64,000 bases of DNA from Neorhodopirellula pilleata (GCF_007859915.1 NZ_SJPM01000010.1:1-64000); one strand, 5' to 3'; shown: positions 23,873 to 33,058, counted from the first letter of the stretch. The notes: generated by a model from the letters alone, not told the origin. Translations and numbers: made by a program.

Positions 23873-25804
23873 ATGGATAACAACGCTCGACAAATCGTGA
23901 CCACGATCACTCGCCGCCGGGCTGCCGCCGGGGAGTCGTTCACGGCGTTTGACATCACGACGGAGGCTCGTGGCCAAGGTGCGTTTGTACCGCACGGCGA
24001 GGCCCGCGATTTAGTGCAGGCGTTGTTCCAAGGCGGTGAAATGGGCGCGGCTTATCGGCGGACCGTCATCGATCTGGGAGGCGGCGCGCGTCCGTTCGTG
24101 TACCACCGGTTTGACGTCGATGCACGAACGTATCAAACGCCAAGCGGCAGCCGACCGATAGTACCGACACCGACTCCCGCGGCACCGGTTCCCAACGCAC
24201 CGACTGCGGATACCAGCTCATCATCACCGCCGACGAATCAAGGCGGCCTCATCCGCCGCGTGATGAACTTCTTGGGCGGGTCTGCCAGATCGGATGTGGC
24301 GGCGAACAACCCATCCGCATCGACCTTTGGCGGTGCCGCCGCGCCACCGAGTCGTCGCAAGACACTCAACCTCGATGCGTCCGCGTTCTTGCCGATCACG
24401 CGTGATGAGATGATGCGTGAAAGCCGAACTTCGTTGTTCTGGTCGGGTGCTTGGTTTGGAAGGCTCGATCTGATCCCACCGACGACGGATCGTCGCACGC
24501 TGTTGATCGATCGTGGGATGATGTCGGCGGGTTTGTTGTCGGCCGAACAATTGGCCGAGATTCACCGCATCGGTGAGCTGTATTCCAAGTACGCCAAAGA
24601 CCTGCAGGTCATCCAACACGCCGGGCAAGTCGCCGGCCAGGCGGCCGTGGACGCCGATCGCAAGGCACGTGCGGAGGCTCGCCAAAAGAAGAAAGCCGAA
24701 GCACAAGAAAAGCGGGAAAAACGCCGCGCCGAGATCGAGCACCGCAAACGAAACGACATCGTGTTTTTGGGGCGGCGTGTCTCGGGCGGTTTGGCCGATC
24801 GAGAGAGCGACGTTGGGAAACTGCGTTCGCTGGAACTGCCCGTGCTTAGCACGCCAGCGGAGTTAGCCGCTGCGATGGATCTGGCGATCTCCGATCTGCG
24901 CTGGCTCGCGTACCATGCTGACGTGGCGACTCGCTCGCACTATGTCTCGTTTGATATTCAAAAGAAATCTGGCGGACTGCGACGTTTGTCGGCACCCCAC
25001 AAGCGGCTCAAAGCGGCCCAGTCTTGGATACTTGAGAACGTCCTCGGCAGCGCCGTCGTGCATGATGCCGCTCACGGGTTCGTACCCGGACGATCGACCA
25101 TCACGGGTGCGAAGGAACACATCGGCCAAGCAATCGTGTTGAATGCCGATCTCGAAAATTTCTTTCCGTCGATCCACTGGACGCGAGTGCGGAAGGTGTT
25201 TCAAACGCTGGGGTACAGTCCCGCCGTTGCAACGATCTTGGCACTCGTTTGTACGGAGTGTCCACGACGTGAAGTGCAGTTCAACGGTCAAGCGATGTAT
25301 GTCGCCACCGGCCCGCGTGGATTGCCGCAGGGAGCCTGCACGTCACCGATGCTATCCAACATGGTGGCGTTGCGACTGGATCGTCGACTCGCCGGTTTGG
25401 CGAACAAGTTTGAAATGAAGTACACACGGTACGCCGATGACTTGACATTGTCCGGCGGCGATGAACTGGGTAGGCGATTGGGATACGTGATGGCGAGACT
25501 CCGCCACATTGCGGTCGATGAAGGGTTCGCCATCAACGAATCAAAGACACGAGTCCAACGTCGGCATCAAGCCCAGAGCGTGACGGGATTGATCGTTAAT
25601 GATCGCGTGAGTGTGTCGCGGAGCGAGCTTCGCCGTCTGCGAGCGATCTTACATTCGGCGAAATCACAAGGGCTGGAGTCGCAAAACCGTGACGACCATC
25701 CCGACTACCGTGGCTACCTGACAGGGCTATTGGCCTACGTCGCGGCAACCCGACCGGCGCTAGCGGCGGAAATGAAACGCGAACTGGATTCGATCCGAAA
25801 CTAA
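23873..25804 (+). CDS. Retron-type reverse transcriptase with N-terminal extension
   Basis: The 643-residue protein starts at ATG 23873. The RT domain (about residues 310-600) shows LNADLENFFPSIHW (motif A), GLPQGACTSPMLSN (motif B), YADDLTLSG (catalytic Y520-A-D-D523) and SVTGLIVNDRVSVSR, the VTG block of retron enzymes. Residues 1-85 (ESFTAFDITTEARGQG..., HGEARDLVQALF) look like a winged helix. A Pro-rich linker and a long basic coiled coil (about 250-300, ARAEARQKKKAEAQEKREKR) follow. Typical retron RTs are 300-400 residues, so about 300 residues are extra. It should copy the 21851-22106 RNA into msDNA. Confidence 0.9.
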   Translation: MDNNARQIVTTITRRRAAAGESFTAFDITTEARGQGAFVPHGEARDLVQALFQGGEMGAAYRRTVIDLGGGARPFVYHRFDVDARTYQTPSGSRPIVPTPTPAAPVPNAPTADTSSSSPPTNQGGLIRRVMNFLGGSARSDVAANNPSASTFGGAAAPPSRRKTLNLDASAFLPITRDEMMRESRTSLFWSGAWFGRLDLIPPTTDRRTLLIDRGMMSAGLLSAEQLAEIHRIGELYSKYAKDLQVIQHAGQVAGQAAVDADRKARAEARQKKKAEAQEKREKRRAEIEHRKRNDIVFLGRRVSGGLADRESDVGKLRSLELPVLSTPAELAAAMDLAISDLRWLAYHADVATRSHYVSFDIQKKSGGLRRLSAPHKRLKAAQSWILENVLGSAVVHDAAHGFVPGRSTITGAKEHIGQAIVLNADLENFFPSIHWTRVRKVFQTLGYSPAVATILALVCTECPRREVQFNGQAMYVATGPRGLPQGACTSPMLSNMVALRLDRRLAGLANKFEMKYTRYADDLTLSGGDELGRRLGYVMARLRHIAVDEGFAINESKTRVQRRHQAQSVTGLIVNDRVSVSRSELRRLRAILHSAKSQGLESQNRDDHPDYRGYLTGLLAYVAATRPALAAEMKRELDSIRN

Positions 25805-25835
25805 GCACGGTTGCATAAGTTTTTTGGCAAAAGTC

Positions 25836-25902
25836 GTTTAACGGCAAGCCGTAGGCGTCCGTGTTTTATTGAGTCGCCGACGCCTGCGGCTTGCCGTTAA
25901 AC
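25836..25902. repeat. Inverted repeat between RT and PARP genes
   Basis: 24-bp arms with one mismatch (GTTTAACGGCAAGCCGTAGG... and its complement at 25879-25902) form a stable hairpin in the 155-base gap. It resembles common planctomycete dispersed palindromes and could attenuate or protect the transcript. Confidence 0.75.
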
Positions 25903-25959
25903 GAAGAAACTTCTGCATCAGTGCTTAACTAAATTCTTTTAGACAGGAGAAAACCGATT

Positions 25960-27549
25960 ATGGGCGCAAAGCTCGCCAAGGACACGTTCCCCAATTCCGC
26001 GGCCGCTGATGAGTTCGAATGCTTCGGGCCGCCCGCGACCGTCGATGGAGATTTTGAAACCGTCAAAATTGCAGACCTCGGATGTTTCACTCAAGATGGC
26101 AAGGACACCAATAAGTATTACCACGGTGCGATCGTTCGTCACAAGAAGTCTCAGCAGTGGTATGCGTACTTCGAATGGGGGCGAACGGGTGCCGCCCGTC
26201 CGAGTTTTCAGTTTGTGCAGTGCGCCGACGAGTCCGACGCCCAGCGGACGTTTGCCTCGCAACTGCATTCCAAGAATGATCGGCGCGGGCAATGGGTGAC
26301 TGTCGCGGGCATTCGAACCCTGCAAGCTCGAACAGGCAACGACTGTTATTTAGTTCGGCCCATGGCCACACGCAGCACGGGACTGCCCGACGCTCGCAGC
26401 ATCAAAATGAACGACGGTGCCAAACCGAAGCCGGTACCCGCCAAGGTCATGGGCAAGACGCCGAAGAAGAAAGCCGGCAAGATCGACGAACCGACGCGAA
26501 AGCTACTGCATGATTTGTCGGTGGCCACGATCGCTTACACGCGAGGCAGCATGGCCGATGAAAGTTTGCCCACGCAAGCGGCGATCGACGAGGCTCGTAC
26601 GATTCTCAGCGAAGCACAAAAACGTCTAACGAAGATTGGTGACGATGCTAAGAAACAAGCTCGCGATAAAGAGTTGACCGCGATGACCAACCTCATGTAC
26701 GGTCGCATCCCCAAACGCAAAGCCTTACGCGCGAAACCAGAAGAATGGATGCTAACTAAAGACAACATTTTGGCTTGGCAGAATGACCTTGATGCTTTTG
26801 AAAGTGCTCTCGATGCGGTCGAAATGGATGACGTCGCCGATGTTGATCCGTTGGCCGAGTTGAATTTGGAGATGTCGTACATCGACCCGAAAACAGCACT
26901 GGGCAAAAAACTTTACGCGTGGTGGCCTGCCGCAACCGCCAATCGGCACAGCTACATCGGTGACCTGCAAATCCGAAATATCTGGCGGGTGAACCGCAAA
27001 GCCGATGCGGGCAAGATCGACAAAGTGCAAGCGAAGGTGACCAAGAGCAAAACGAAAATCACCGAGCAAGCATTGCATCAACCGGCCACCCGGTTTGATC
27101 TGACGCCCGCCCAGCGTAAAGTCTACACGGCCTCCAACACGGCGTTGTTGTTCCACGGAACCCGGAGCGTGAACGTGCGAGGGATCATGAAAGAGTCATT
27201 GCGGATGCCGAAAGAACTTGTCGGCGTCGTGATCACCGGTGCGATGTTTGGCCCCGGGTTGTATTTCGCCGACGATTGGAAAAAATCAGCGGGTTACACG
27301 AGTCTGCATAACAGTTACTGGAGTCGCGGCAGCGGCGGTGTGGCCAAGCGAGGCGCGTTCATGTTTGCGATGGACGTTTGCTTGGGTGTGCCCCATGTGG
27401 CGGAGTGTGCTCATGGATTCACGGCGCCGCCCAAAGGAAGGCACTGCGTATTCGGCAAAGCGGGCGAGAGCGGTGTGCAAAACAACGAATACATTATTTT
27501 TGACCCGGCCCAACAAGCCATGCGTTACTTACTCGAGTTTGAAGTTTGA
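25960..27549 (+). CDS. WGR-domain poly(ADP-ribose) polymerase
   Basis: The 529-residue protein starts at ATG 25960, 13 bases after AGGAG. An N-terminal WGR domain (about residues 20-110, YAYFEWGRTG) is the nucleic-acid-sensing module of PARP1-3. A helical regulatory-like region follows (about 185-280). The catalytic domain holds the full triad H399 (LLFHGTRS), Y435 (GPGLYFAD) and E510 (VQNNEYIIF), so polymerising rather than mono activity is predicted. Bacterial PARPs are rare. It lies downstream of the RT and is coupled to a macrodomain hydrolase. Activation by msDNA or by phage DNA ends is inference. Confidence 0.92.
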   Translation: MGAKLAKDTFPNSAAADEFECFGPPATVDGDFETVKIADLGCFTQDGKDTNKYYHGAIVRHKKSQQWYAYFEWGRTGAARPSFQFVQCADESDAQRTFASQLHSKNDRRGQWVTVAGIRTLQARTGNDCYLVRPMATRSTGLPDARSIKMNDGAKPKPVPAKVMGKTPKKKAGKIDEPTRKLLHDLSVATIAYTRGSMADESLPTQAAIDEARTILSEAQKRLTKIGDDAKKQARDKELTAMTNLMYGRIPKRKALRAKPEEWMLTKDNILAWQNDLDAFESALDAVEMDDVADVDPLAELNLEMSYIDPKTALGKKLYAWWPAATANRHSYIGDLQIRNIWRVNRKADAGKIDKVQAKVTKSKTKITEQALHQPATRFDLTPAQRKVYTASNTALLFHGTRSVNVRGIMKESLRMPKELVGVVITGAMFGPGLYFADDWKKSAGYTSLHNSYWSRGSGGVAKRGAFMFAMDVCLGVPHVAECAHGFTAPPKGRHCVFGKAGESGVQNNEYIIFDPAQQAMRYLLEFEV

Positions 27550-28082
27550 TCGAAGTCATCCAGGGTGATATCACCCGACTGAGCGTTGATGCGATCGTCA
27601 ACGCGGCCAATGAACTGATGTTGGGCGGTGGTGGCGTTGATGGAGCGATCCATCGTGCCGCCGGTACCGAATTACTCGACGCTTGCCGCCAAGTTCCCGA
27701 AGTCAGGCCAGGCGTGCGTTGCCCCACGGGTACATGTCGAATCACACCTGCGTTCGACTTGCCGAGCCGGTTTGTGATTCACACGGTCGGTCCGATTTGG
27801 CACGGCGGCGGTCGTGGCGAAGCTGAATTGTTAGCATCGTGTTACCGCAACAGTTTGTGCTTGGCTGCGTCGCACGGTTTCGCATCGCTCGCATTCCCGG
27901 CAATCAGTTGCGGGATCTACGGCTACCCCAACGATCAAGCGGCGGAGATCGCCACACGCACGATTCGCAGTGTACTGTCACCTCAAATGTCGTTGCAACG
28001 AATTGTCTTGGTGGCGTTTGAAGCGCCGATGGTTGTGGTGTTGCAACGGGCTGTTTCATCGCAGCCCGATGCGCCGTCTTGA
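27546..28082 (+). CDS. Macrodomain ADP-ribose hydrolase
   Basis: The 178-residue protein starts at TTG 27546, overlapping the PARP stop by four bases (TTGA), so it is translationally coupled. It is a complete macrodomain: IQGDITRLSVDAIVNAAN, LGGGGVDGAIHRAAG and FPAISCGIYGYP, which match MacroD/YmdB-type O-acetyl-ADP-ribose deacetylases that also remove ADP-ribose from acidic residues. It is the likely eraser or antidote for the adjacent PARP. Confidence 0.93.
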   Translation: MIEVIQGDITRLSVDAIVNAANELMLGGGGVDGAIHRAAGTELLDACRQVPEVRPGVRCPTGTCRITPAFDLPSRFVIHTVGPIWHGGGRGEAELLASCYRNSLCLAASHGFASLAFPAISCGIYGYPNDQAAEIATRTIRSVLSPQMSLQRIVLVAFEAPMVVVLQRAVSSQPDAPS

Positions 28083-28235
28083 ACGTTACGGTTTGTTCGA
28101 GAGTTTTTGATCGAAAGTTTCTTTCGTCATCGCCAGGCAGGCGACGTAGTCACCGCCGACGTGGATCAACAAAAAATTGACGAGTACAACGCGATGTTGG
28201 AGAAAGAGGCCAAAGAACGCGAGGAATGGAAGTAA
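28083..28235 (+). other. Possible coding remnant after the macrodomain gene
   Basis: The macrodomain frame continues open after its stop to TAA 28235, ending in VDQQKIDEYNAMLEKEAKER, a protein-like charged helix. The minus strand of the same stretch is also open (ends MTKETFDQKLSNKP). No start is convincing. Either a small protein from a TTG or a decayed gene; I cannot decide. Confidence 0.25.
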
Positions 28236-28582
28236 GCATTAGCATCGCGGGATCATCAACTGACGCACTAATAAAGTGGCATAGGCTTCCAGCCTTTTTA
28301 TACCCCACATCTTTTTTGACCCCCACGAGCTCGTCTCGTGGGTGAATAAGGTTCGCAAGCTAGACAACAACGCCCTCCCAACCTTCCGATTTTCACTTGT
28401 GCTCGCCGCTTCAAGCGGCGAGCACAAGTGAAAATCGGAAGGTTGGGCGAATCGCGGCTCGTGTCTAGCTTGCCAACCTCGGCTTCCTGCCAGACGAGCG
28501 GGCAGGGGAGCAATCCATGAGCACTTGTGGGGTATAAAAAGGCTGGAAGCCTATGCCATTTATTGTTCACGCGATGCTAAGC
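28236..28582. repeat. About 350-bp MITE-like palindromic element, copy A
   Basis: Terminal inverted repeats (GCATTAGCATCGCG and CGCGATGCTAAGC), then nested inverted segments containing GGCTTCCAGCCTTTTTATA, with a perfect core palindrome at about 28391-28447 (TTTTCACTTGTGCTCGCCGC and complement). A second copy lies inverted at 42194-42566. No ORF in it is credible. Confidence 0.85.
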
Positions 28583-29207
28583 GATTAACTTTCAGAATCG
28601 CTGACGGCCGCAGAGGCACGCCCCCCCGTACGGATTGACGAAAGCGAAATCACCTTCGTGCCTGAGCTTGACGGTCGTGTTGAGGTGAGCGGGGAGTTGG
28701 TCGCGATATTCGTGACCGAACGGATCATTCACGATTGAGCCTGCGTGGGGTAGCTGGGTTTGATACCACTACTTCTGACCGAACCAATGCGAGATAGACC
28801 CGGCAATGATTCATGGCACAACGGGCCATCTCGGCGATAAGTACCACCGCACAGGCGAATCAGCAACACGCGTAGGCGAGTCTCTGCGTGACTCGCGGGA
28901 TTCAACGTCTCGGAGAGACGCTGCTACGTGCGTTTTGCCCGGTAACTTATTTTGCGAGCTTAGATGAAGTGGCGATGGACGTGGGCCATCATTCGCTTCG
29001 GTCACGTCTTCTGCGCATGTCGGTTTCGGTTGAAAACCGCTAGACCCGCTCGTCATGACGACCGTCTCTACGGTCGCGATTGGACGTAATTGGACGCGAA
29101 ACAGGACGTTTCAATTTTTTCTAGCGTCCTGGATACGTGCTTTTCGGGGGGAACTAAACTTATGTCCAATCCTCATTGACCCAAATTCCGATTGGAACAT
29201 TCGAATC
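28583..29207. other. Intergenic region with a coding-like fragment
   Basis: A frame from about 28589 to TGA 28738 reads VRIDESEITFVPELDGRVEV and on to IFVTERIIHD, with protein-like composition but no ATG; it may be the 3' end of a gene broken by the MITE. The remaining 470 bases hold nothing recognised apart from the leader of the kinase gene. Confidence 0.3.
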
Positions 29208-31442
29208 ATGATTTTTCGCCGCGCCGCCAAGCTTCCGGGGTCTTCCAGCGGATCGTTTCAGCGCCGCGCCAACATGACCTACGCGAGTCGTCTTTCGATG
29301 TCCATTTCCAGCGCCGGCGGATATGTTCGACGACGAGCTTGGCTTTGGCCGATTCTCGGTTTTGGATTGCTGCTGATCATCGGCCTGCTGATTCACTCTT
29401 CAATCGAATCGACGATGAAGGCCAGTCTTGCGTCGCAGTTGCAGACGTTGCTCAATGTGGAATCCGACATGTTGAAAACGTGGCTGCAGGCACAGGAAAA
29501 CAACGTCGAGTCGATCGCGAACAACGTCGAGGTCCGCGCTCTGGCGAATCAAATCCTTTCTGACGAACCGCCGCCGGAGGGCGCTGTTGTATCGATCGAA
29601 ACATTGAGCGAGAACTTGGCCAAACAACTAGCGCCGTCGATGAGCTCGCACGACTACATCGGTTTTTTGTTAGCAGACCGTGATCAGAACGTTCTTGCGT
29701 CGAGCGAACCGGAACTGGTGGGGATGGAACAACCACCTGAATTCTCCAGTTGGATGGTCAAGTGTCTTGAAGGAACGCCGACGGTATCCAAGCCTTTTCT
29801 GAGTGTTGCTGCGCTTCGGGATCAACAGCGACGAGTCCACACCGAAGTGCCGACCATGTTTGTTGCTGCGCCGGTACGTGACTCCGACTTTCAGATTGTA
29901 GGCGTCTTGGCGCTGCGATTGCGGCCCGAACGCGAGTTCACTCGGATTCTTCAATTAGGACGAATCGGTGAATCGGGAGAGACGTATGCGTTTGATCGTG
30001 ACGGTGTGATGTTGTCCAACAGTCGATTCGACCATGATTTGATTTTATTGGGCCTGCTTCCCGATCACGAGGGCGTTCATTCCATGTTGAAGTTATTGGT
30101 TCGCGATCCGCAGTCCAATCTGTTGAAAGGTGGAAGAGCGAACGTGCGTCGAAGTGAGTTGCCGCTGACAAGGATGGCTGAGGATGCAATAGCGGGAAAC
30201 ACGAATGTCGATGTGGAAGGTTACAACGACTATCGCGGGGTTCCAGTGGTTGGTGCGTGGACGTGGTTGCGGAATTATGACTTTGGGATCGCGACGGAGT
30301 CCGATGTCGAAGAGGCATTTCGACCATTGAATATTCTCAAGAGGGCATTTTGGGGATTGATGGCTTTATTGGCTTTGTGCTCATTGGGTCTATTGGCGTT
30401 TTCAATTGTCGTTGCTCGCTTGCAGCGGCAGGCTCGCGAGGCGGCGGTGGAAGCGAAACAGTTGGGCCAATATAAACTTGAACGCAAGATCGGTCAGGGC
30501 GCGATGGGAACGGTGTATAAGGGGCAACATGCGATGTTGCGCCGGCCGACCGCCATCAAACTGCTCGATACAGATAATGTGAATGAGACGACCATCACTC
30601 GATTTGAACGGGAAGTTCAGATCACCAGCCTTCTCAATCACCCCAATACAATCGCAGTTTATGATTTCGGCCGTACGCCAGAGGATGTCTTCTACTACGC
30701 GATGGAGTATCTTGAAGGGGTCAACTTGCAGACCTTAGTAGATGACTTTGGGCCGCAGCCCGCATCGCGTGTCATCCATATTTTGCGTCAAGCTTGTGGT
30801 TCGCTTTTTGAGGCTCATAGTAAAGGGTTGGTGCATCGTGATATTAAACCCGCCAATGTGATGCTCAACCGTCGCGGTGGCTTGTCCGATTTTGTGAAAG
30901 TGTTGGACTTCGGGCTTGTGAAAGCACTTGATGATGACAAGGCTGGCGAGAATCGGATGGCGGGAACCCCGCTGTACCTGTCGCCAGAAGCAATACAGAT
31001 GCCAGGATCGGTAGATGCGTGCAGCGATTTGTACGCACTTGGCGGAATCGGCTATTTCATGTTGACGGGGTCGCCGGTGTTCAATGCCGAAACGCTCGTT
31101 GCTCTATGTCAAAAGCATATCACTGAAACACCGATTCCACCCAGCCGGATCGTTGCGGGCGTGCCTGAGGACCTTGAAAATGTGATCTTGTCCTGTTTGG
31201 AAAAGGAGCGGTCGCGACGGCCGCAGACAGCTCGAGATCTGCTTCAAAAGCTTCAGGCGTGCGCAGACGCCGGTCGATGGACCGATGAGGATGCCGATAG
31301 GTGGTGGAATCGACACGAGCGTGGCGTGCTGCCAAATCATTCGTTGCAGAAGAAAACGTCCGCATCCAACTCGACGCATACTATGGCGACAAGTCCGGTT
31401 GGTTCAACCGATACGCTCGGGGCAACGATGGACCCATCGTAG
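29208..31442 (+). CDS. Receptor-type Ser/Thr protein kinase with dCache-like sensor
   Basis: The 744-residue protein is taken from ATG 29208; the frame opens at 29055, and ATG 29274 is also possible. A first membrane helix (about residues 40-62, WLWPILGFGLLLIIGLLIH) is followed by about 320 extracytoplasmic residues with a double-Cache pattern (YIGFLLADRDQNVLASS, GETYAFDRDGVMLSNSRF). A second helix (about 385-410) follows, then a kinase domain: G-loop IGQGAMGTVYKG (about 427), HRDIKPANVM, DFGLVKAL, and APE-like SPEA. All catalytic residues are present. It probably senses a small extracellular ligand and phosphorylates cytosolic targets. Confidence 0.88.
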   Translation: MIFRRAAKLPGSSSGSFQRRANMTYASRLSMSISSAGGYVRRRAWLWPILGFGLLLIIGLLIHSSIESTMKASLASQLQTLLNVESDMLKTWLQAQENNVESIANNVEVRALANQILSDEPPPEGAVVSIETLSENLAKQLAPSMSSHDYIGFLLADRDQNVLASSEPELVGMEQPPEFSSWMVKCLEGTPTVSKPFLSVAALRDQQRRVHTEVPTMFVAAPVRDSDFQIVGVLALRLRPEREFTRILQLGRIGESGETYAFDRDGVMLSNSRFDHDLILLGLLPDHEGVHSMLKLLVRDPQSNLLKGGRANVRRSELPLTRMAEDAIAGNTNVDVEGYNDYRGVPVVGAWTWLRNYDFGIATESDVEEAFRPLNILKRAFWGLMALLALCSLGLLAFSIVVARLQRQAREAAVEAKQLGQYKLERKIGQGAMGTVYKGQHAMLRRPTAIKLLDTDNVNETTITRFEREVQITSLLNHPNTIAVYDFGRTPEDVFYYAMEYLEGVNLQTLVDDFGPQPASRVIHILRQACGSLFEAHSKGLVHRDIKPANVMLNRRGGLSDFVKVLDFGLVKALDDDKAGENRMAGTPLYLSPEAIQMPGSVDACSDLYALGGIGYFMLTGSPVFNAETLVALCQKHITETPIPPSRIVAGVPEDLENVILSCLEKERSRRPQTARDLLQKLQACADAGRWTDEDADRWWNRHERGVLPNHSLQKKTSASNSTHTMATSPVGSTDTLGATMDPS

Positions 31443-31566
31443 GCGCAGGATTCATTGGATGATGAACATACCTGTCAATATCGACAGTTTGCTCGGCGGG
31501 TCGGTTATCATGGAGGTCCCGTTTTCCCACCTCCCCTCTCGCCTTTGACCCAAACGGAAGGCCATC

Positions 31567-32949
31567 ATGAGTATGCCAAACAACCCTACACTCATTTCGA
31601 ACGAAGGCAACGATCGCCGTCGCTTTCTCAAGACCGCCGGAGCGGTCACCGCGACGGCCGCAGTCGGCCAAGCGGCCGTCGCCCCGGTACACGCCGGGGA
31701 GGACAACACGATTCGGCTTGCCCTGATCGGTTGCGGCAATCGCGGCAGCGGTGCGGTGCTCAACGCGTTCAACACCGCCGACCAGGGACCGATCGAGTTG
31801 TACGCGATCGCGGACTTGGATCCCAAACGGATCGAGTTGGCCGAGAGTGCTCTGGCGAGGAAATCGCCTGAACAGGTGAACGTACCTCAGGAACGCCGGT
31901 TTGTCGGCTTCCAGGCCTACAAAGACGCCATCGATATTTTGCGTCCCGGTGACATCGCGATGTGTACCACCCGCGCGTACATCCGGCCGATTCATGTCGA
32001 GTACGCGGTGAGCAAGGGCATCCATGTGTTCATGGAGAAACCTTTCGCGTGTGATCCGATGGGACTGCATCGCATGCGGGCGGCCGGTGAGGCGGCGGCG
32101 AAAACAGGTTCCAAGATCGCCGCCGGATTGCAGTGTCGTCACTCTCCGGCTCGGGCGGCATTGATCGAACAGATCCGTGAAGGTGCCCTGGGTGAACTGT
32201 CATACGTTCGTGCCAATCGCTTGGGCGGACGTCGCTGGATGGGATCGATGGGCGAGAAGTCCAATGTCATCGCCGAACAACTTATGTTTGGGCGGACGAG
32301 TTTGTTGTGGATCGGTTCAGGTCATATGGTCGACAACCTGATCCATCAGATCGACGAGTGCTGTTGGTTGATGGATGACTGGCCGGTCGAATGCCACGCA
32401 ATGGGCGGTCGCGAAGTCGGCAGCACCGACCATGGTCAAGACCTCGACACGTACTCGATGGAATACACGTTTGCGGACGGCCGCAAAGCGTTCTGTGGTT
32501 TCCGGCGGGCCAAAGAAGGGCATGTCGATTTCGCCACGTATGTTCATGGCAGCAAGAAGGCCGCCCAGTTCAGCGGCAACATTCACAAGGCGATCGTCCA
32601 CATGTACAAGGACTTGCGGATCGACAACGACCGTATCGATTGGTCACCAGAACCGGACGCAAAGAACCCATGGGATTATGAATGGGACCATTTCATTCAT
32701 GCGATTCGCAACGACTTGCCATACAACGAGTGCGAGCGAGCGGTGATGGCGGACTATTGTGCGTTGATGGGACGCGCCGCGGCACACTCCAACACGATCG
32801 TGACGATGGGGGACATCGTGAGTTCGAAGTTCCAGTTTTGTGACTATCTCGACGAGCTCAATGAAGACAGCGTCCCGCCACCGCTCGCCACCGCAGACGA
32901 AGAAGGCTATTTCCCGGCACCCCACGCGGGCAAGTGGTCGGAAGTGTAG
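31567..32949 (+). CDS. Tat-exported Gfo/Idh/MocA-family oxidoreductase
   Basis: The 460-residue protein starts at ATG 31567. A Tat signal (NDRRRFLKTAGAVTATAAVG) precedes a Rossmann NAD(P)-binding site (IRLALIGCGNRGSGAVLNAF). The Gfo/Idh/MocA signature follows in GIHVFMEKPFACDP (EKP). The C-terminal domain has the usual dimer-sheet features. Planctomycetes encode many such periplasmic sugar or polyol dehydrogenases; substrate unknown. It appears monocistronic. Confidence 0.9.
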   Translation: MSMPNNPTLISNEGNDRRRFLKTAGAVTATAAVGQAAVAPVHAGEDNTIRLALIGCGNRGSGAVLNAFNTADQGPIELYAIADLDPKRIELAESALARKSPEQVNVPQERRFVGFQAYKDAIDILRPGDIAMCTTRAYIRPIHVEYAVSKGIHVFMEKPFACDPMGLHRMRAAGEAAAKTGSKIAAGLQCRHSPARAALIEQIREGALGELSYVRANRLGGRRWMGSMGEKSNVIAEQLMFGRTSLLWIGSGHMVDNLIHQIDECCWLMDDWPVECHAMGGREVGSTDHGQDLDTYSMEYTFADGRKAFCGFRRAKEGHVDFATYVHGSKKAAQFSGNIHKAIVHMYKDLRIDNDRIDWSPEPDAKNPWDYEWDHFIHAIRNDLPYNECERAVMADYCALMGRAAAHSNTIVTMGDIVSSKFQFCDYLDELNEDSVPPPLATADEEGYFPAPHAGKWSEV

Positions 32950-32964
32950 AGGTTCCGCTTGGAG

Positions 32965-33058
32965 CCTATCCGAAAAGGGGTCTGACCCTTTCGAGGCGAG
33001 TCAATTTTCGTTGCTTTTCTGGTTTCGCCGGAGAGGGTCAGACCCCTTTTCGGATAGG
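32965..33058. repeat. 94-bp dispersed inverted repeat, copy 1
   Basis: Arms CCTATCCGAAAAGGGGTCTG and its complement flank a short spacer, between convergent genes. A close copy is at 36992-37085. It may act as a bidirectional terminator here. Confidence 0.85.

Noticed and set aside
18640..28082. Group II intron or diversity-generating retroelement as explanation for the RT
   Set aside because: No maturase or endonuclease domain, no template/variable repeat pair, and the VTG motif plus ncRNA fit a retron.
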